The position numbers and the translations under genes were made by a program. A DNA stretch of 6,148 nt, from contig RFQS01000139.1 of NCBI GenBank assembly GCA_009924885.1, forward strand, positions 1 through 6,148. Direction: 5' to 3'. The notes beneath the pieces are model-generated. The model was not told the origin of the DNA and made no database searches. It saw only the letters and a list, made by a program, of their open reading frames with translations. This DNA comes from Pseudomonadota bacterium (lineage in GTDB: Bacteria > Cyanobacteriota > Vampirovibrionia > LMEP-6097). Positions 6,105 through 6,148 of the stretch are shown piece by piece. The stretch's first letter is position 1; each line of letters begins with the position of its first letter.

Positions 6105-6148
6105 ATGCATTCAGAGCGTAAAAAATTACCTATAGGTATTCAGTCTTT
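6105..6148 (+). CDS. Start of a predicted AAA-ATPase / PD-(D/E)XK-type protein (N-terminal fragment)
   Basis: Fourteen complete codons from ATG at 6105 to the right edge read MHSERKKLPIGIQS, with a partial codon TT next (Phe or Leu). K-L-P-I-G-I-x-x-F near the N-terminus is the characteristic opening of the 'predicted AAA-ATPase' family (PF09820), which usually carries a C-terminal PD-(D/E)XK nuclease-like domain and is often present in many copies per genome. Its cellular role is poorly known. The start is the first in frame after a TAA at 6093-6095. It is divergent from the dehydratase across 98 bases. The fragment is too short to judge whether the gene is intact, and the match rests on about nine residues. 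Confidence 0.6.
   Translation, partial: MHSERKKLPIGIQS

Noticed and set aside
6129..6136. Palindrome CCTATAGG
   Set aside because: A single 8-bp palindrome inside the AAA-ATPase-like coding start, where the codons Pro-Ile-Gly explain it.
1..6148. CRISPR array, tRNA, rRNA, insertion sequence or attachment site
   Set aside because: No regularly spaced direct repeats apart from the hexamer array, no cloverleaf or rRNA-like segment, and no transposase or terminal inverted repeats were seen on either strand.

Overview
The window is AT-rich bacterial DNA read with the standard code: tryptophan is TGG, both complete genes end in TAA, and in-frame TAA, TAG or TGA codons lie upstream of the starts. 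Two of the four starts have a Shine-Dalgarno sequence and two do not. Nothing here fixes the phylum. A membrane-anchored nucleotide-sugar 4,6-dehydratase points to a bacterium that makes surface glycans or glycoproteins. The start of a 'predicted AAA-ATPase / PD-(D/E)XK' type gene fits low-GC host-associated or anaerobic lineages, but that is only a hint.

Four genes alternate in orientation (minus, plus, minus, plus), so no two neighbours share an operon. (1) Positions 1-2655, minus strand, hold one uninterrupted 885-codon reading frame that runs off the left edge. It encodes a large, mostly helical protein of unrecognised family, with a Ser/Thr/Pro/Gln-rich N-terminus and tandem repeats of about 95 residues at the visible C-terminal end. 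(2) A 165-bp divergent intergenic region (2656-2820) separates it from (3) a plus-strand 417-residue protein with two SbsA-like Ig-type (Big_5-like) domains joined by a Ser-Pro linker, and no signal peptide. (4) Three bases after its stop, the convergent minus-strand 642-residue dehydratase of the WbpM/PglF/CapD class ends. (5) After a 98-bp divergent spacer, the first 14 codons of a plus-strand gene begin at 6105. They match the characteristic start of predicted AAA-ATPase proteins.

Only the dehydratase has a confident biochemical role: the first committed step from UDP-GlcNAc (or a related UDP-HexNAc) to deoxy- or diaminosugars used in surface glycans. The helical repeat protein and the Ig-domain protein share a divergent control region and a short similar N-terminus (MS-x-R-x-I). 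They may be co-regulated, but no joint function can be read from the sequence. The most notable regulatory point is that both genes flanking the 6007-6104 spacer have a perfect TATAAT so close to the ATG that their mRNAs would be leaderless or nearly so, while the two genes to the left have ordinary ribosome binding sites.
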